The notes beneath the pieces are model-generated. The model ran no database searches. It had not been told where the DNA came from and saw nothing but the letters and a program-made list of their open reading frames with translations. A stretch of DNA of 64,000 bases from Otatea glauca (taxonomy: Eukaryota; Streptophyta; Magnoliopsida; Poales; Poaceae), in the NCBI GenBank assembly GCA_036346275.1, contig CM070725.1, positions 40,982,104 through 41,046,103 of the forward strand, written 5' to 3'. This document shows, in pieces, positions 11,180 to 23,375 of this stretch. Numbering within the stretch: the first letter of the stretch is position 1; each line of letters starts with the position of its first letter. The translations under genes were made by a program, and so were the position numbers.

Positions 11180-11330
11180 ATGAGTCGCTTCTGCGATCGT
11201 AGTAATCTTTCCAGCGTTCTTCGTGATCGACTGGAAATACTTAGACTCTCTTAAGATGGTATTTGTTGTGCCACTATCAACAATGCATATCTCTTCCATT
11301 TGGGCTCTACACGATTTCTAGATAAAAGAA
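11180..11330 (-). pseudogene. Copia A aspartic protease
   Basis: The minus strand reads EEICIVDSGTTNTILRESKY in this stretch. DSGTT is the retropepsin active-site motif that cuts the polyprotein. It sits between the gag zinc knuckle and the integrase zinc finger as expected. Stops between it and both neighbours mean no continuous polyprotein is made. Confidence 0.82.
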
Positions 11331-11505
11331 ATATAATTCTAATCAGATAGAGGCAAAAACAATCCAAATATTACTTGCAAAAATGAAGAATACTAGAATA
11401 AAGAATAAATTTTGTATTTATTCATGAAAGAAGTATGCTCTTCTAGAGCTTACAATTCATTATTCAAAGAAAAAATGCTAACAACCATAATCTAAAGAAA
11501 ATGCA

Positions 11506-12622
11506 TTAAACAGAATCTGTAAAATATGCATTGATTTCTGATTCTATGTCATCTGCAGAAGTTTTCTCTTCATTTGCCATAATAATGGCTGCAGCATTGA
11601 TGTCCAGGCTATTCTGTGAGGATGAGGCAAGTGGGGTATCTACATCCATGACATCATCATCACCGATGTTGGCGAAGTGTGCTTCTGCGGGGGCGTTTTC
11701 TTTTGCCTTTCTCTTAGCCTGATATGCGTTGATCACTTCTTAGGATTCCCGACATATCTTCGACCAATGTCCCCAAGTGCCACACTTAAAGCACGTTTGG
11801 TTCTGCTGTCCATACGGCTTGGCGTGCGCTTTTTCTTTGTCATCCCTCTTCACAGGGGCTTTGGACTTTCCTTTGGCCTGGGGCCTCTCTTTTCCACCCT
11901 ACTTGCCCTTCTTTCTATGAGTGGGCTTTCTCACCTTGTAGCTATTGGCATTGACTTCTGTGCCAGTGCCTCATCCAGGTGGCTGCGAGACATAGTTCTT
12001 GCGTAGAACATCGTCTTGCGATTCCGCAACTTGCATTACATCAATCAGTTCGCTATACTCCTTGTATGCGCCCCGACGATAGTGCGTGCACTCTGGATAG
12101 CATTAGGGTGGAAGGTAGAGAGTTTTCTCAATCTTCTCTTCATCGCTGATCTTCTTGCCACATAGAGAGAGATTGGTACAAATTTCGTGCAAGGCGTAAT
12201 TGTACTCGCCATCGCTACAAGCGCAAACCTCAGCGCACCCAATCTTGCTGTGCTTGGGGCAAGATGGTGTACTTGAGTTTTTCGAACCACTTCTGAAGTG
12301 CAGTCCAAAGCTCAAGTGCACTCTCCTCAGCCATATATTCATTCTTCAGAGTGGCTGAGAGGTGGTGCCTGAGAAAATGCAGGGCTTGATCGTTCTGCTC
12401 AGCGGTAGGTTTTGCGTCCTGCGAGGACCCTAGACCAATCGCGGAGCGGAGCTTCTTGCCCCCAAGGATGATCTTTACGTCCGATGCCCAAGTGAGGTAG
12501 TTCTGACCGTGCGGGGCTAGTTCTTCAAACTCACGATTCACAATGCCAGACATCTGCATAATTTCAAAATTCTGGTTTAGATTACTGCGTGTAATCTGAT
12601 AGAAAATGGTTGCAAAAAGCAT
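11506..12622 (-). pseudogene. Copia A gag
   Basis: The gag starts at 12622 with a frame containing MQMSGIVNREFEELAPHGQN and YLTWASDVKIILGGKKL, a UBN2/retrotran_gag-type copia capsid region. It continues in a second frame (12045-12308) with EICTNLSLCGKKI-like sequence and NAIQSAR. A CCHC zinc knuckle, CFKCGTWGHWSKIC, lies at about 11757-11810. An acidic stretch of 76 residues (11506-11736) follows. At least two frame changes break the protein. Copia B carries a close relative of the same gag. Confidence 0.85.
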
Positions 12623-12639
12623 AAAGTGCAGAAAAATAA

Positions 12640-13809
12640 ATTCACATGCATTGCATTATATAAAATAAAGCAAAGGATTCAAAATTCATAAAGAAAATTC
12701 ATAAAACAGAGAAATAAAGCAAGAAAATTAAAAACAGAGCCAAATAAATCTTCTTGATTTTCTGGCAATTTTTTTCTGCAATTTTTTTTTCTTTTCTTTC
12801 TTTTTCTTCTCCTTTCTTTTCTTTTCTTTTTTTTTCTTTTCCGGGCGAGCGCCTGCGTGGGCCTTCCTCCGGCCCATAAGACACGCGCGGCTAGGGTTTC
12901 CCTAGCCTGCCGCCCTCTTCTTTCTTTTTTCTTCTGCGTTTTTCTTCTCCTCCGTCGTGTTTCTTCGGCGGTGGCGGCGCGCATGCATGAGCCGAGCCGG
13001 GAGGCGGTGCGGTGTATACCGGTCGGGCGCCGGCCTAGCATAAGCGCATAGGCGGTCGTCGCCGGCCGGCTAGCGCAGCGCTAGCGGCGCGCCGGCGCCG
13101 GTTGCCGAGCAAGGGGCGGCGTCGCCGGATTCGAGCGGCGGAGGCGAGGCGCGCGCCGCCGGAGCGATCGTCCGAGGCGGCGGAGAAGCCGAGGCGCGCG
13201 ACGGCGCGTCGGAGGCGGGCGCGGCGACGCGGCCGGGCGCGGCGCGAGGCCGAGGCGCGCGCCGCAAGCATCGGACCGGCCGAGCACGGGACCGAGGCGC
13301 GTTGAAGGAGCGCCGGTGAAGGAGCGCTGTAACGCCGTGCGCCGTGCGCGCGATGAAGGTTCGCGGCTTGTGGCGATGGCTTCGAGCCAAAGGCGCTCGG
13401 CGGAGCCGATGAGGCGGTGGCGAGCGGGGCTCGGAGGCCGAGGTCGGTTCGTCTCGCGGCGACGGCGACGCGAGGCCGAGGCGGCCAGCGAGCCGACGGC
13501 TGGCCGGGCTTTCAGCCGACGAGCACAACTACCGGGGTTTCGCGCAGTGCTTCTGTGACTTCATGTCATGCACGCATAACCGAAGCGATGTGGCCGGGCT
13601 GCGAGCGCGGAAACCGAAACACATTTTTTTTCTGTGGATGATGCATGTACTGATGCTGCCTGTAGCTTCGTGCCACGTGATGCAAACATAAAACAGATGC
13701 GAACAGTAGATACATGCATAGAATCAACAACGATTAGAATCAATCGCCGATTCTCACCTCTTCTCACCTTTTCAAAATTGATCTTCGGTAGGGCTTCGTG
13801 CTGATAACG
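12640..13809 (-). other. Copia A 5' leader, pyrimidine tract and GC-rich block
   Basis: Between the 5' LTR and gag lies about 1.2 kb of leader. Near gag (12760-12840 plus strand) it is a long TTTTCTTTT tract, purine-rich in the element's sense. Further out (about 12845-13560) it is extremely GC-rich and CpG-rich, full of GGCGGCG and GCGCGC strings, unlike the AT-rich rest of the element. Open frames on both strands across this block are long only because GC-rich DNA has few stops. Copia B has a comparable leader. Confidence 0.75.
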
Positions 13810-14032
13810 TGTTAAGGAACCTCCCTATCGAATAGTCCGGGGTTCCCGAACAGATCTGAATTGGAGAACAGAAAGAGAGAGACACATGTTTAGGGAGAGC
13901 AACAGCGAAAATTCTTTATTGCTAATGATTGCTGGTACATAGGGGGGACCCCTTCCTCCTTTTATAGCGCTCACCTAGGGTTTAGACTAAAGGACCACGT
14001 GGACCTTCAATGGACTATCAGGGTTCCCAACA
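13810..14032 (-). repeat. Copia A 5' LTR
   Basis: This 223-bp LTR begins TGTTGGGAACC on the minus strand and ends GGTTCCTTAACA. It carries TATAAAAGG (plus 13968-13976), the likely promoter TATA box, followed in sense by AATAAAGAATTTTCGC. It adjoins the leader and its primer-binding site. Confidence 0.92.
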
Positions 14033-14299
14033 GATACACCCCCACTCCCCACCAACTAAGCGAGGCTTGTTTCCTTCACGTGAGACATTGTGCAAGTACA
14101 AGAAAATAAGAATTTATCAGTCAACTTTCAATGTTTCCACTTTCGGACCTAAATGAGGTAACGCTCCATATCCAGAGACCTGCATGCAGGCCATGCTGGA
14201 CAATCCTCACCAGATCATAGTCCTAAGCCTATCCCAGGTGGCGCGAACTTTGCACAAATCTTCAACTAAGTAGTTCAACCATTAGTTTTGTCTGGAATA

Positions 14300-14557
14300 A
14301 TCCCTCCGGTTATAAATAGTTATCGTTTTAAATATCGGCATAGTTTTCAAAACACAGCTTTGACCATTAATTTCTATTATAATATATTTATAAAACACAA
14401 TAAAATTATGATATTAGTATAATATTTTTCGAGACAAATCTATACATATGATTTTTATTTATCCAATTTAAATATTTTAAAAAATATTGACAGTCAAAGT
14501 TTGAAAAGGTTGGCTGCACTTTTGTCCAAAACGACAACTATTTGTAACCGGAGGGAG
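14300..14557. mobile_element. Stowaway-like MITE 1
   Basis: The left end ATCCCTCCGGTTATAAATAG pairs with the right end (reverse complement CTCCCTCCGGTTACAAATAG). TA dinucleotides flank both sides (14298-14299 and 14558-14559). Length is 258 bp, AT-rich, no coding. The CTCCCTCCG terminus and TA target are typical of Stowaway/Tc1-mariner MITEs of grasses. Confidence 0.88.
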
Positions 14558-14559
14558 TA

Positions 14560-15060
14560 CCATTCTCTAGCGAAGTCCATTTGTTGTAATAAAGAGCTAG
14601 TTATTTAAAAAATAAAATAGCACAACAAAAACTACCGAAGCAGCCATTTTCATGACTAATTCATAGCACTTTTTTAGTCTTATCCTGATAGTATGATCTC
14701 TGAATACATCATCACTTCATGCCACCTAATTCATTGCAACTCAAATGGCCCAAATTCATACACGAGGAGGGTACAAGCTGTGCGGCGCAGACAACACCAT
14801 TTCACAATCCCAATAGGTCGGATAGAGCTGCCTTCACAATCCAAATAAAGACACATCCATGAATCCTAGAAACTGAAAAAAGTGTACCCATGAAAGGCAC
14901 CTCATATGTAGCCAGGTCCCGGGACGAGTTAGCGAGCGAGGGAATAAAGATCACAGGACGGCACACACAGAATGACCGCCGTGCCAAAGGGGAGGAGGCG
15001 TAGCGTAGGGGACCATGTCATGCCGCCTACAATTCACATCTTAATCGAGCATATGGTGGT
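14560..15060. other. Unassigned spacer
   Basis: I see no recognisable gene, repeat or element in this stretch. Confidence 0.5.
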
Positions 15061-15068
15061 GGTGGCCA

Positions 15069-15271
15069 AGGTTTCGAACTTAGCCGAAACTACGTCTGAC
15101 GAAATTTGGTTCTTTTCGTGGTCTGTCGAAGTTTTATTTTAGTGGGTTCATTTGAATTTTATCTAACAATTCAAATTTTGTTAAAAAAAATTATTTTTTG
15201 TCTAACTATTTCGTCCCAAAATTACCGAATTTCGATGAGCACCAAAAAAAATAAAACGAAATTCGAAACCG
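15069..15271. mobile_element. hAT MITE of the CCGAAATTTCGG family
   Basis: A 203-bp element starts AGGTTTCGAACTTAGCC and ends so that its reverse complement reads CGGTTTCGAATTTCG. A perfect 8-bp duplication GGTGGCCA flanks it (15061-15068 and 15272-15279). The interior has AAATTACCGAATTTCG, the same motif as the larger hAT at 31-37 kb. It is a short deletion derivative with no coding capacity. Confidence 0.85.
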
Positions 15272-15279
15272 GGTGGCCA

Positions 15280-16203
15280 TTTATTCCCGAAGTAGTTGGA
15301 ACCGCGATCAGTGCATAATGCAGTAATGCTCTGTCAGTCAGTGACGCGGGGGCCCGTGGGGAGGAAGGATTGCATGTAGTGAGGTGCCAATTATTTCGCC
15401 GTCCCCGTCGGGGTGGACGCCGGCTGGTGACGCCAACGACGCGGCGTCGGTGCCGAGGGCGAGAGCTCGTGCGTGCTCGGCTGTTCGACGTCCGTGGGCC
15501 CGGTTTGCCTGCTCAGTGAGGAACGCACGGAGCGCCAAAATGCGACATGACATGACGGCCAAATGGAAAATTCGGTCTTAAACAGCAACTATCATTTCCT
15601 ACAGGTGATCGGTAAAAAGAAGCTATTCATGCATGGACGCTTGGTGTTTGGTGTCATCGCCAGGATTCAGGGACCTGTCGGGTAGGCAACGCGCGTGCAT
15701 AATTGTCAGCTTCGGATCTTCCTCGTAAGTCGATATTACTAGATAAGTGATCGCCATGTGCCACGTCGCGACTGCTGCTCCCCACACGAGTAAATCGAGA
15801 AAACGTGCGAATCGGTTGAAAGGATATAAATGTATTTGCGCTTTTTCGCATTTATTCGAAGGATCCGCGATTTTACGTAAGCGAAAGGTCCTTTTCGTAA
15901 AAAAACGGCAAAAATAATCTAAACGTAATTAAATCTTTTTTTGTGTATTTATCCCGGGCACTCCTTTTCGCCAAAAATGGTCAGAAGGACCTAAACGGAA
16001 TAATCTTTTTTCTAAAAAAGGACCTAAATGTAGTTTTGTTTTTGCTCGGCTCGAGCCAGCTCAAGCAGCGAACCGAGCCGCGGCTCAAACCGCTCCTAGG
16101 CCGGCGATGCTTCTAGGTATAATAGAGGTATTATTCGCTCAGTTTTATACTACTTTGTATCCGCATTGTGCAGTGGAAGATATTTTTCTAGCTTATAAAG
16201 TTA
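15280..16203. other. Unassigned spacer
   Basis: Moderately GC-rich to 15600, then AT-rich with several AAAAACG-type runs. Open frames near 15340-15580 show no known motif. No gene is supported. Confidence 0.45.
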
Positions 16204-16211
16204 ATAGCAAT

Positions 16212-17696
16212 CTAGGTTCAAAATCTCAACGAAATTTCATGAGATCTCGGTTTCCGAGCGTGGACGAGATTTGAAATGCCCGTCAAATTCAAAAAAAATA
16301 AATTGCTACAGTAATCTCAGAAAAAAAATCTCGACGAGATCTCACCATTTTTTTACCGAAATTTGATGTTTTACCACCGGATTTGACCAAAAATTGATCA
16401 ATAACCCTTAAGAAAGTCATCTTCTATAAAAATTTGTTGAAAAACCGAATTTTTTAGACTTTCTTAAAAACTTCAGAAACACTGTCAGATTTTTTATAAA
16501 ATTTTATGTGATTTATATTGATATAAAAAATTTATTGTATCATCCTAAGAAGTGTAGGACCATACAGAAATTTTTTCAAAATAATTGAACTTCATTTGTT
16601 ATCTTTAAAAAATTAAAAATAGAATGAACATAATTGAAACATAACATTATCATAATTTTATAAATTTTCTCATGGGTGATCATGATCCAAACTTTTTACG
16701 AGATCTTAATAATTGACTCAGTACCATTATATAAAATTTAAAAAAAAATCAACTTTTTTGTTTGCTCAATCAAATCTATGTATGTATTGAACTTCATTTG
16801 TTATATTTCAAAAATAAAAAACAGAAAGAACATAAATGGTACACTGTACTTGTAAGAATTTTATAAATTCACTGGAGTGTGATCATGATTCAAAAATTTT
16901 GTGAGATCTTAATAATTTCCTTATAACCATTATGCAAAATTTTAAAAAATTCAGATATTTTTTGGTTGCTAAAGCAAATCTATGTATTGATCATTAGGCT
17001 TTTATGAGGATGTAGCACTCTCAAAATTTTTGGAACTTCTTGAAACTTGATCATCAGATGAAAGTTTTATATAAACATTGATGATAAATCATGACCATCC
17101 CCAAAAATGTTCAAAATTTTCTAACATAGTTTGTACCATTTTTCATTTGGTTGAAGTTTGCCGGTAAAGTTTTTATCAGCACAGTAGCACTATCCAAATT
17201 TTTAACAATTCATGAAGCTTGATCATCATCTGAAGATTTTATGAGAACATTAGTGATGTATCACAACCATGAACAAAAAAATTCAAAATTTTCTAACGTG
17301 GTTTGTTTTATTTTTCATTCGGTTCAAACTTGCCGATCAGCGTTTTATCAGGACAGTAGCAATGTTTGAATTTTTAAAAATTCCTCAGATCTGATAATCA
17401 TCTGAAAGTTTTATGGGAACATCACCGATATGTCAGCAACCTACAAAACAAATTTCAAAATTTATCAACGTCGTTTGATCTATTTTTTGTTCGGTGCAAT
17501 TTTGCCAAGATCTCGGCAAATCTCGCCGAGATCTCAACAAAACCGGCCGAAATTTCGGTTTTCTCGGTAGAAAAAAATCCAGATTTGATTTTTTTTTGTA
17601 TTTCGTCTGAGATTTGTCCGAAATTTCTAAATCTCGCCGAGATTTCGTTCTCCGGTCATAGACGAGATTTGAAGCAAAACGAGATTTTGAACACCA
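16212..17696. mobile_element. Non-autonomous hAT, same family, 1.5 kb
   Basis: The left terminus CTAGGTTCAAAATCTC and right terminus (reverse complement TGGTGTTCAAAATCTC) pair well. The 8-bp flanks are ATAGCAAT (16204-16211) and GTAGCAAT (17697-17704), seven of eight alike. Both ends carry GAGATCTCGG / TCTCGCCGAGATTTCG motifs as in the 31-37 kb element. The interior is AT-rich with internally repeated blocks (TGAACTTCATTTGTTAT occurs twice, about 16590 and 16790) and no transposase sequence. Confidence 0.8.
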
Positions 17697-17704
17697 GTAG
17701 CAAT

Positions 17705-20700
17705 TGGAAATCGTACAGTATTCGAGGCATTGTTACTCTTCAAAAGCTCAATTGCGGTACTGTTATGTTACTATCCTGACCTTGCCAGTTTATTCTGAAT
17801 CCTCCACTTTGAGTTCAGTGAAGGTCTCTATTATTGCATAATAATGACCGGTGCGACAGCAACAGAATCGGCATGAGAAAAACCCAGCTGATCAGAATTC
17901 CCGAATCCATTCGATGAATTCGTGTCACGATCTCACAAGATGTGAGTGCTCGAGAGCAGCATGATATGTGAAGGGACCGGCTACTCCTAGACTGGTACAG
18001 ACATGTTCAATCCTAAATTTTATCATATTTTATCACGCCTCAAGTTAATCAAGTTTGATCGAGTTAGACTTCTGTTTAGTTCATAGCACACCTGTGACAA
18101 GATTCATTCTTACCATTCAGGTCTTACACTTCATTAACTCAACAAAGTGTGGCGAAATTTATTTTCCTAATAAAAGTGTGATTTTAATTTTAATAACCTA
18201 ATTTTAAATAAGTTTTAAAAAATTATAACTAAATATAACACCTTTAATATATGAACTAAAGCACGTGCCGGGATGTTCGTTGCCCTCGATTCCATGAATC
18301 ACGGACGTTCATTAGCTTGCGAGTTGCGACGCATCCAACCAGACTGCTGCTGCTGCATTGTGCTGACAGTTGGCACCCAAAAAAGCGCCGAGCCAACGAA
18401 GCAGGAAAAGCAAGGGAAAAGCTTCGACGAGTAGACAGCCACGTACTGCAGAATCCAACAAAGCCGAATCTGGAAAGGGATCTCTTTCCATATTCCAATC
18501 CTTGTCATGCCTTTTTGCAGGAGCAGAGTTTGTTTTCCAGTTCATTGTGTGTCTTGTCTCTCTGTCGAGCTTGCACACAATCTAACCACTACGAGCTCGT
18601 CAATTATGCCACCTTAAAGCCATTGCGATCTGTGCTGAGCAAGGTGCATTTGCTGTGTTGATGAATGAGTCCATTCACCTTAGCTCACGTCATAACAGAG
18701 TACTCTTTTAAGATAATCCGATTTTCAATCAACAAAGAAACAAGTGGTCGAGAGTTAGACACACATTTCTGTTTGGACTAACGGCGGCGTGACAATAGGC
18801 ACGAATCTTGAGATCTTAGGATTGGAACTTGTGATTGGATTCGGAGGTCCCAATCCCCACTACAACGATCCCGGAGGGGCAAAGCCTGGAAGATGATGAT
18901 GACCACCTTTATCGGTGTAGGCGTGCAGTCCAACTTAAAGGGAGACCCTTCAATCTCATATCACCATCTATCTAATTTCTTACATTTACAAATTTAACTA
19001 TCTCCTCTATTACAGAAGACACGACAGGTAACATCTATCACCTGCCACGCTTAAGGAACACAGAAAGGTCACCAGAGCCTAAGGAGCTCATCTGACCACA
19101 AGAACAGCGCATGACCTACCGTGGCAGGATCCCTTCCATGCTACCTGAGCGCGACAGTGAGGTGCCATGTGTGCTGCCGTAGCTCCTCCCGCGCTCTAGC
19201 GCCCACTCTTGTGGTCCTCATCCTGCCACGGCACCGGCTAACTTCCGCACTCCCTGGGCGTGGAGAGGATAGGTGTCGCCTGCCGCGTTTTTTGTGATAA
19301 GGGAGGTCAAATTTTTAAATGCATGTGTGGGAGAGAGAGGCTAGGTTTGCAAAAAAAAAAAGTACATAGACTAGATAAACGATGATTTCTCAAATCTCTC
19401 TAGTATCTTTGCTTAATCATGTAGATGTTGACCTGATACGCCAGACTATCTACTTTAAGGTCTTCACGTGTTGGGGGAAGAAAGATGATTGCTCAGGCTA
19501 GATAATCTAGTTTGCGATAATTCAGTCTAGAAAACCAAGCAAAATCGATCACAAATACAAGAGCTATTTCTCTAGTACAGAAAATCTAAAAAACGTAAAG
19601 CGATTTTTTTAAACCAACGATACAAGGATCCACGGTTCATCATGTCCAACACACCCTTTCCATCATTGTCCCTTCCTCTGTCTCTCTCACGCCACCCATC
19701 CCCCACCTTGTGTCCTTTTTCTCCATCCTATCCACTAACCATGGAGGCGGGTTGGGCAGCTTCAGTCAGGGGCGGTCGGATCCAATAGGACGATGTTGAG
19801 CTACGTCGAGGGGGCGGTTTGATACGGTACGCGGCGAGGCGGGGAGGCAGATGGATCCTAGCACAGCGAGGCTAGGCAACATCAGGGATGGTTGGGTCCT
19901 CTGTGGCAAGGCTGGATGGCAGGTAGATCTGGCGTGGCTTTGCTAGGCGGTGTCAAGGGCGCCCCAGCTCTAGCTCCAGGGTAGTCTAATCCAGTGCGTA
20001 GCAGGATTGGGAGGTGGACAGATCTCGGCACGCCAAGGCTAGGCGGTATCAAGGATGATCGAATCTAGCATGACAGCTTGCATCCGGCGGTCACGACTAA
20101 GATGAACTCATATTTTTGTCACCGTTGGCAAGATCCAGTAGATCTGGCAACATCTACCTCAGATCTAGCCTGATCTAACAGTGTTGTGAATCGGCGGTTT
20201 GGTGACACGGCGCGGAGTTCAGACCAGTGCTAGGGAAGAGAGAGATGGAAGCTCGACGTGCAGCTCAAGCACGGATTCGATAGCGGGCAGTATTAGTTGG
20301 CTTCATAGCGACGATGCTAGTCAAGGTCGGAGCTGTAGAAGAGGGTGCATCAGCGAACGGTGTTGGGCAGCCCTCAGCAGTGTGGTAGTACCATTGTAGA
20401 CAGGTAATCTCACACAAACTAGCCGAATCTTCTTGAAACCTGTTGAAACATTTGGTTGAAACTTAGTAAAACTTGAGTTTTAAAATCTAAAGCTCGTTTA
20501 AACTTTAGCTTGTGATGTTCTAAAAACGTGTGAAACTCATTTAAACATAAAACTTTCCAAACTTGTTAAAAATATATGAAACTTGTTGCTATACTATTGC
20601 AATGGTGCACCATTGTCTAAGTGCTTCCTTTCTAGTATTAGGGCATCGTATTTGGGTGAAAAGGGCACAGTTGCCTGCATAAATCGATGTGTTAGATGAG

Positions 20701-21300
20701 TGGGACCTGTTAATTTTCATAACTAATTTTAGATTATTTTTTTGTTTATGTTTTCTATATCAAATTAGTTAGTTTATTACACTTGGGTGGATTCTCACCG
20801 GAATTTTTTACTCGTGATGGGTTATCGTCAAACTGACTCATCTAAACAACAATGACGAGACCTACGCGGAAGACCAATACTTGGGCCGAATTGGGTACAA
20901 CTAAGTCTTCTATGGATTTCTTGAGAGGAGCAATACAAATGAACAGCGCTGTTATCGAGACGCAAGTCACGCGCACAAAGAAATCATCGACAAACTATTT
21001 ACAAATGCCTTAGATTATTACTATCACGACGCTATTGCAAGATGAACAAATAGGTAGTGCAGTCATTTTAAGATTTACAAGTTACAAGACGGCATGGTGT
21101 ATGGAATAGAACTCTGATTGATATCCAGAGACAGAGTGCCACACCACTGTACTAGTATGCTACGGTTAGACATCGAGTCGAGGATTGGATGGTAACATAT
21201 TACGCCTAGAATGTATAATGAATGTTGGGTACTTCCGTAATTTATGCTTGGGTTCATCCTGCCGCATTTGATTATGTTAACTTCATTATTCAAGGCCCTA
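17705..21300. other. Unassigned 3.6-kb region
   Basis: No gene or complete element is recognised. Overlapping short open frames at 18256-18661 and 20199-20399 have no motif I know. GC-richer stretches near 19740-20150 look like degraded sequence. A possible inverted-repeat element at 19004-19312 is listed separately. Confidence 0.45.
19004..19312. repeat. Possible small inverted-repeat element
   Basis: CTCCTCTATTACAGAAGACA at the left and the reverse complement of the right end (CTCCCTTATCACAAAAAAC) align imperfectly over about 36 bases, roughly two thirds identical, both followed by a GACAGG/GGCAGGCGACA-like stretch. The flanks share CAAATTTAA/CAAATTTTT. It could be an old MULE-like MITE or chance similarity. 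Confidence 0.28.
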
Positions 21301-21417
21301 CGTTACTGGGCTTGGGTAGCTCCGAGCTTGGGCTAGCTCATTTAAAAACCTGGCCCGAGAAGCGTATCCCTGTAGAACACGCGTACCAAGATACGTGAAC
21401 AACAGCAGCTTCTCTTC

Positions 21418-21507
21418 CCTTTTTTGTGATGATCGAGAATGCGATTTATCCATTGAACTATCCACATCGTGGGCCCCAGTCGGTCGATCCAGCCGCCCAT
21501 TTATAAG
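21418..21507 (+). promoter_or_regulatory. Candidate amylase-type promoter boxes
   Basis: In order: a pyrimidine box CCTTTT (21418-21423), TATCCAT (21447-21453), TATCCAC (21459-21465) and a TATAAG box (21502-21507). A TACGTG core lies just upstream near 21393. Cereal alpha-amylase promoters use this set for gibberellin and sugar control. The distance to the proposed first exon (ATG at 21940) is longer than usual, so either sequence was inserted between, or the match is chance. Confidence 0.35.
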
Positions 21508-22516
21508 AACACATGGACACCCGTGGCAGTTACCTCCTCCTCGTCCGGATTCGACAAGAAGAAGCCAGCAACAGAGTAATAGAGCGAACACAATCACAAG
21601 GGTGGAAAAAAAAATTCTACGGCATCAGGTGCTGTACAGTACTCTTGAAAATTAGACATATAATAAAGCATATATTTTAAAATAATTAAATCTTCTTCTC
21701 TCGTTCAGTATATATCATATAAGGAATACTATAGATGCTACGTGACACTTGATACCACAGAAATTTTTTTCCACGTGGGTGACACAAACATGGGGAGGCA
21801 CCTGGCCACACCGTTCAGGCTCCTAGTAGTTGTGGTGCCAAAGGCGGAGTCAGGTCTCAGATCACCCGAGGCTTGGTAATAAAATTTATATACATTTGCA
21901 ATGATCTCGTTCATATAAATGCACAAAATTTAGCCTGCAATGGTGCTGTGCTTGTTGTGCTCCAACACGGCACGAGCCCAGGTCCTCTTCCAGGTACGTA
22001 CGTGCTGAAGCCTCCGTGCCGTGTAGATTACGTGCGCGCGCGCATGCATACACCGCGAACTGTAAGCACATGATGCTAATTCACGGGGGCGCATGCAGGG
22101 ATTCATCCGGGAGTCGTGCAAGAAGCAAGGCGGCAACTTCCTCAGGGAAAAGGAGGATGACATCGCCAATGCCGGCGCCACGCAAGTCTAGCCGCCGCTG
22201 CCGCCGCACTCCGTCGATCAGCAAGGCACGTACGCAGCCGAAATTACAAGACCAAAACCAAGCTTAGTCTATGCATTCAAACCGAGCATATGATGAAACA
22301 TGGTTCATGCAAATATATTGTTGTTTTGATTCAAACTGCAGGCTACATGCTGAACCGGCTCTATGACCTGAACGCGTCCAGGTACGGAACCGAGGCGGCG
22401 CTGCGGTTACTGAAAGCCGCGTTCGGCGGCAAGGGCGTCCAGCCCGTTGCCGACATCGTCATCAACCACCGGTGCGCCGACAAGAAAGACGACCCCAGCA
22501 TCTACTGCATCTTCGG

Positions 22517-23375
22517 TGTTGGATAATTAGGCATATTAACGATGAATCTATTCCGAAAATAAGATATGACGATAATTGAAGTTAGAACAGATGAAACAAA
22601 TAAACTAGACAGAAGCAATATAGCAATTGCAATATCTACCTCATCCATATTATTATATAAACAAAACATAGATGAGGTTCGTGTGCGTTACCGAGATGAC
22701 GCGAAGTAGTGGTCGAACAGGTAGCAGATGCCGATGTAGGCGAAGCTGACCGTCGGTGAAGAAACCAGCGAGCAGTCGCGTGAAGACGCTTCCCAAAAAC
22801 GTGATTCGCCCTCTCCCGGTGCAGGATCTCAAGGGCGGATGTTTCGGAGACCTGGTCTCCCAACAGTCGATGCACGCCGGTGAAGGGACGGGGAAGACGG
22901 AGGCAACGCAGTTTGGTGCGTATATATAAGAGAGAGAGAGAATCGTGGAGCACGATACGAGTTGATTACAGATACCACGTAAAATCTACTCCACAGTTTG
23001 AGTCAGTTACGGATTAGCTCGCGCAGTTAAAACCACATTAACATAACCGTGTTGACTACTTAGTCCCATGCTGCAAAAACTACAAAAGAGAACTGCGCTT
23101 GCGCAAGCCATCGGACTCGATTTCGCTGCACCATTCACGTGCATGTCGCGTACGCGCGCCGCCTAGCGTGGCATGGCGAGGCAAGGCGAGCGCGTGTTCT
23201 CTTCTTCTCATGCTCAAGCATGGTGGAGGAACATTTCCTTATAAGGTGGTCTGCATCCACCTCCACTAGCAATATGGGACTATTGCATTTTCACCTCTCT
23301 TCCACCTAATAGGCCTTTGAGATTTTATAGGAATTATTTGTGAATTTAGTAGGCCCAGCCCAAATAATTCCAACA
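22517..23375 (-). repeat. Copia C 3' LTR
   Basis: This 859-bp LTR reads TGTTGGAATTATTTGGGC on the minus strand and ends AATTATCCAACA. Inside it next to the element's interior is a polypurine tract, in sense GGTGGGGGAT, just before the LTR. A TATATATACGC-type box (plus about 22918-22930) may be the promoter. Confidence 0.9.

Larger units (their letters stand above)
7232..14032 (-). mobile_element. Copia A: complete Ty1/copia retrotransposon
   Basis: Two LTRs bound the unit (7232-7460 and 13810-14032). The 5-bp flanks are GGTAC (7227-7231) and GATAC (14033-14037), one transition apart. On the minus strand the order is 5' LTR, leader, gag, protease, integrase, reverse transcriptase, RNase H, 3' LTR. 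Integrase before reverse transcriptase defines copia. Just inside the 5' LTR the minus strand reads CGTTATCAGCACGAAG, a primer-binding-site form seen in plant copia elements. The reading frame is broken many times, so the copy is inactive. Two relatives (B and D) lie at 59-61 kb and from 62 kb on. Confidence 0.93.

Noticed and set aside
13035..13560. Several long overlapping open frames on both strands
   Set aside because: They sit in a GC-rich retrotransposon leader, are rich in Arg/Ala/Pro on every frame and have no motif; composition explains them.
21395..21655. 86-residue open frame as amylase exon 1
   Set aside because: It lacks a signal peptide and the QVLFQ end; that end, with a GT donor, is at 21979-21995.
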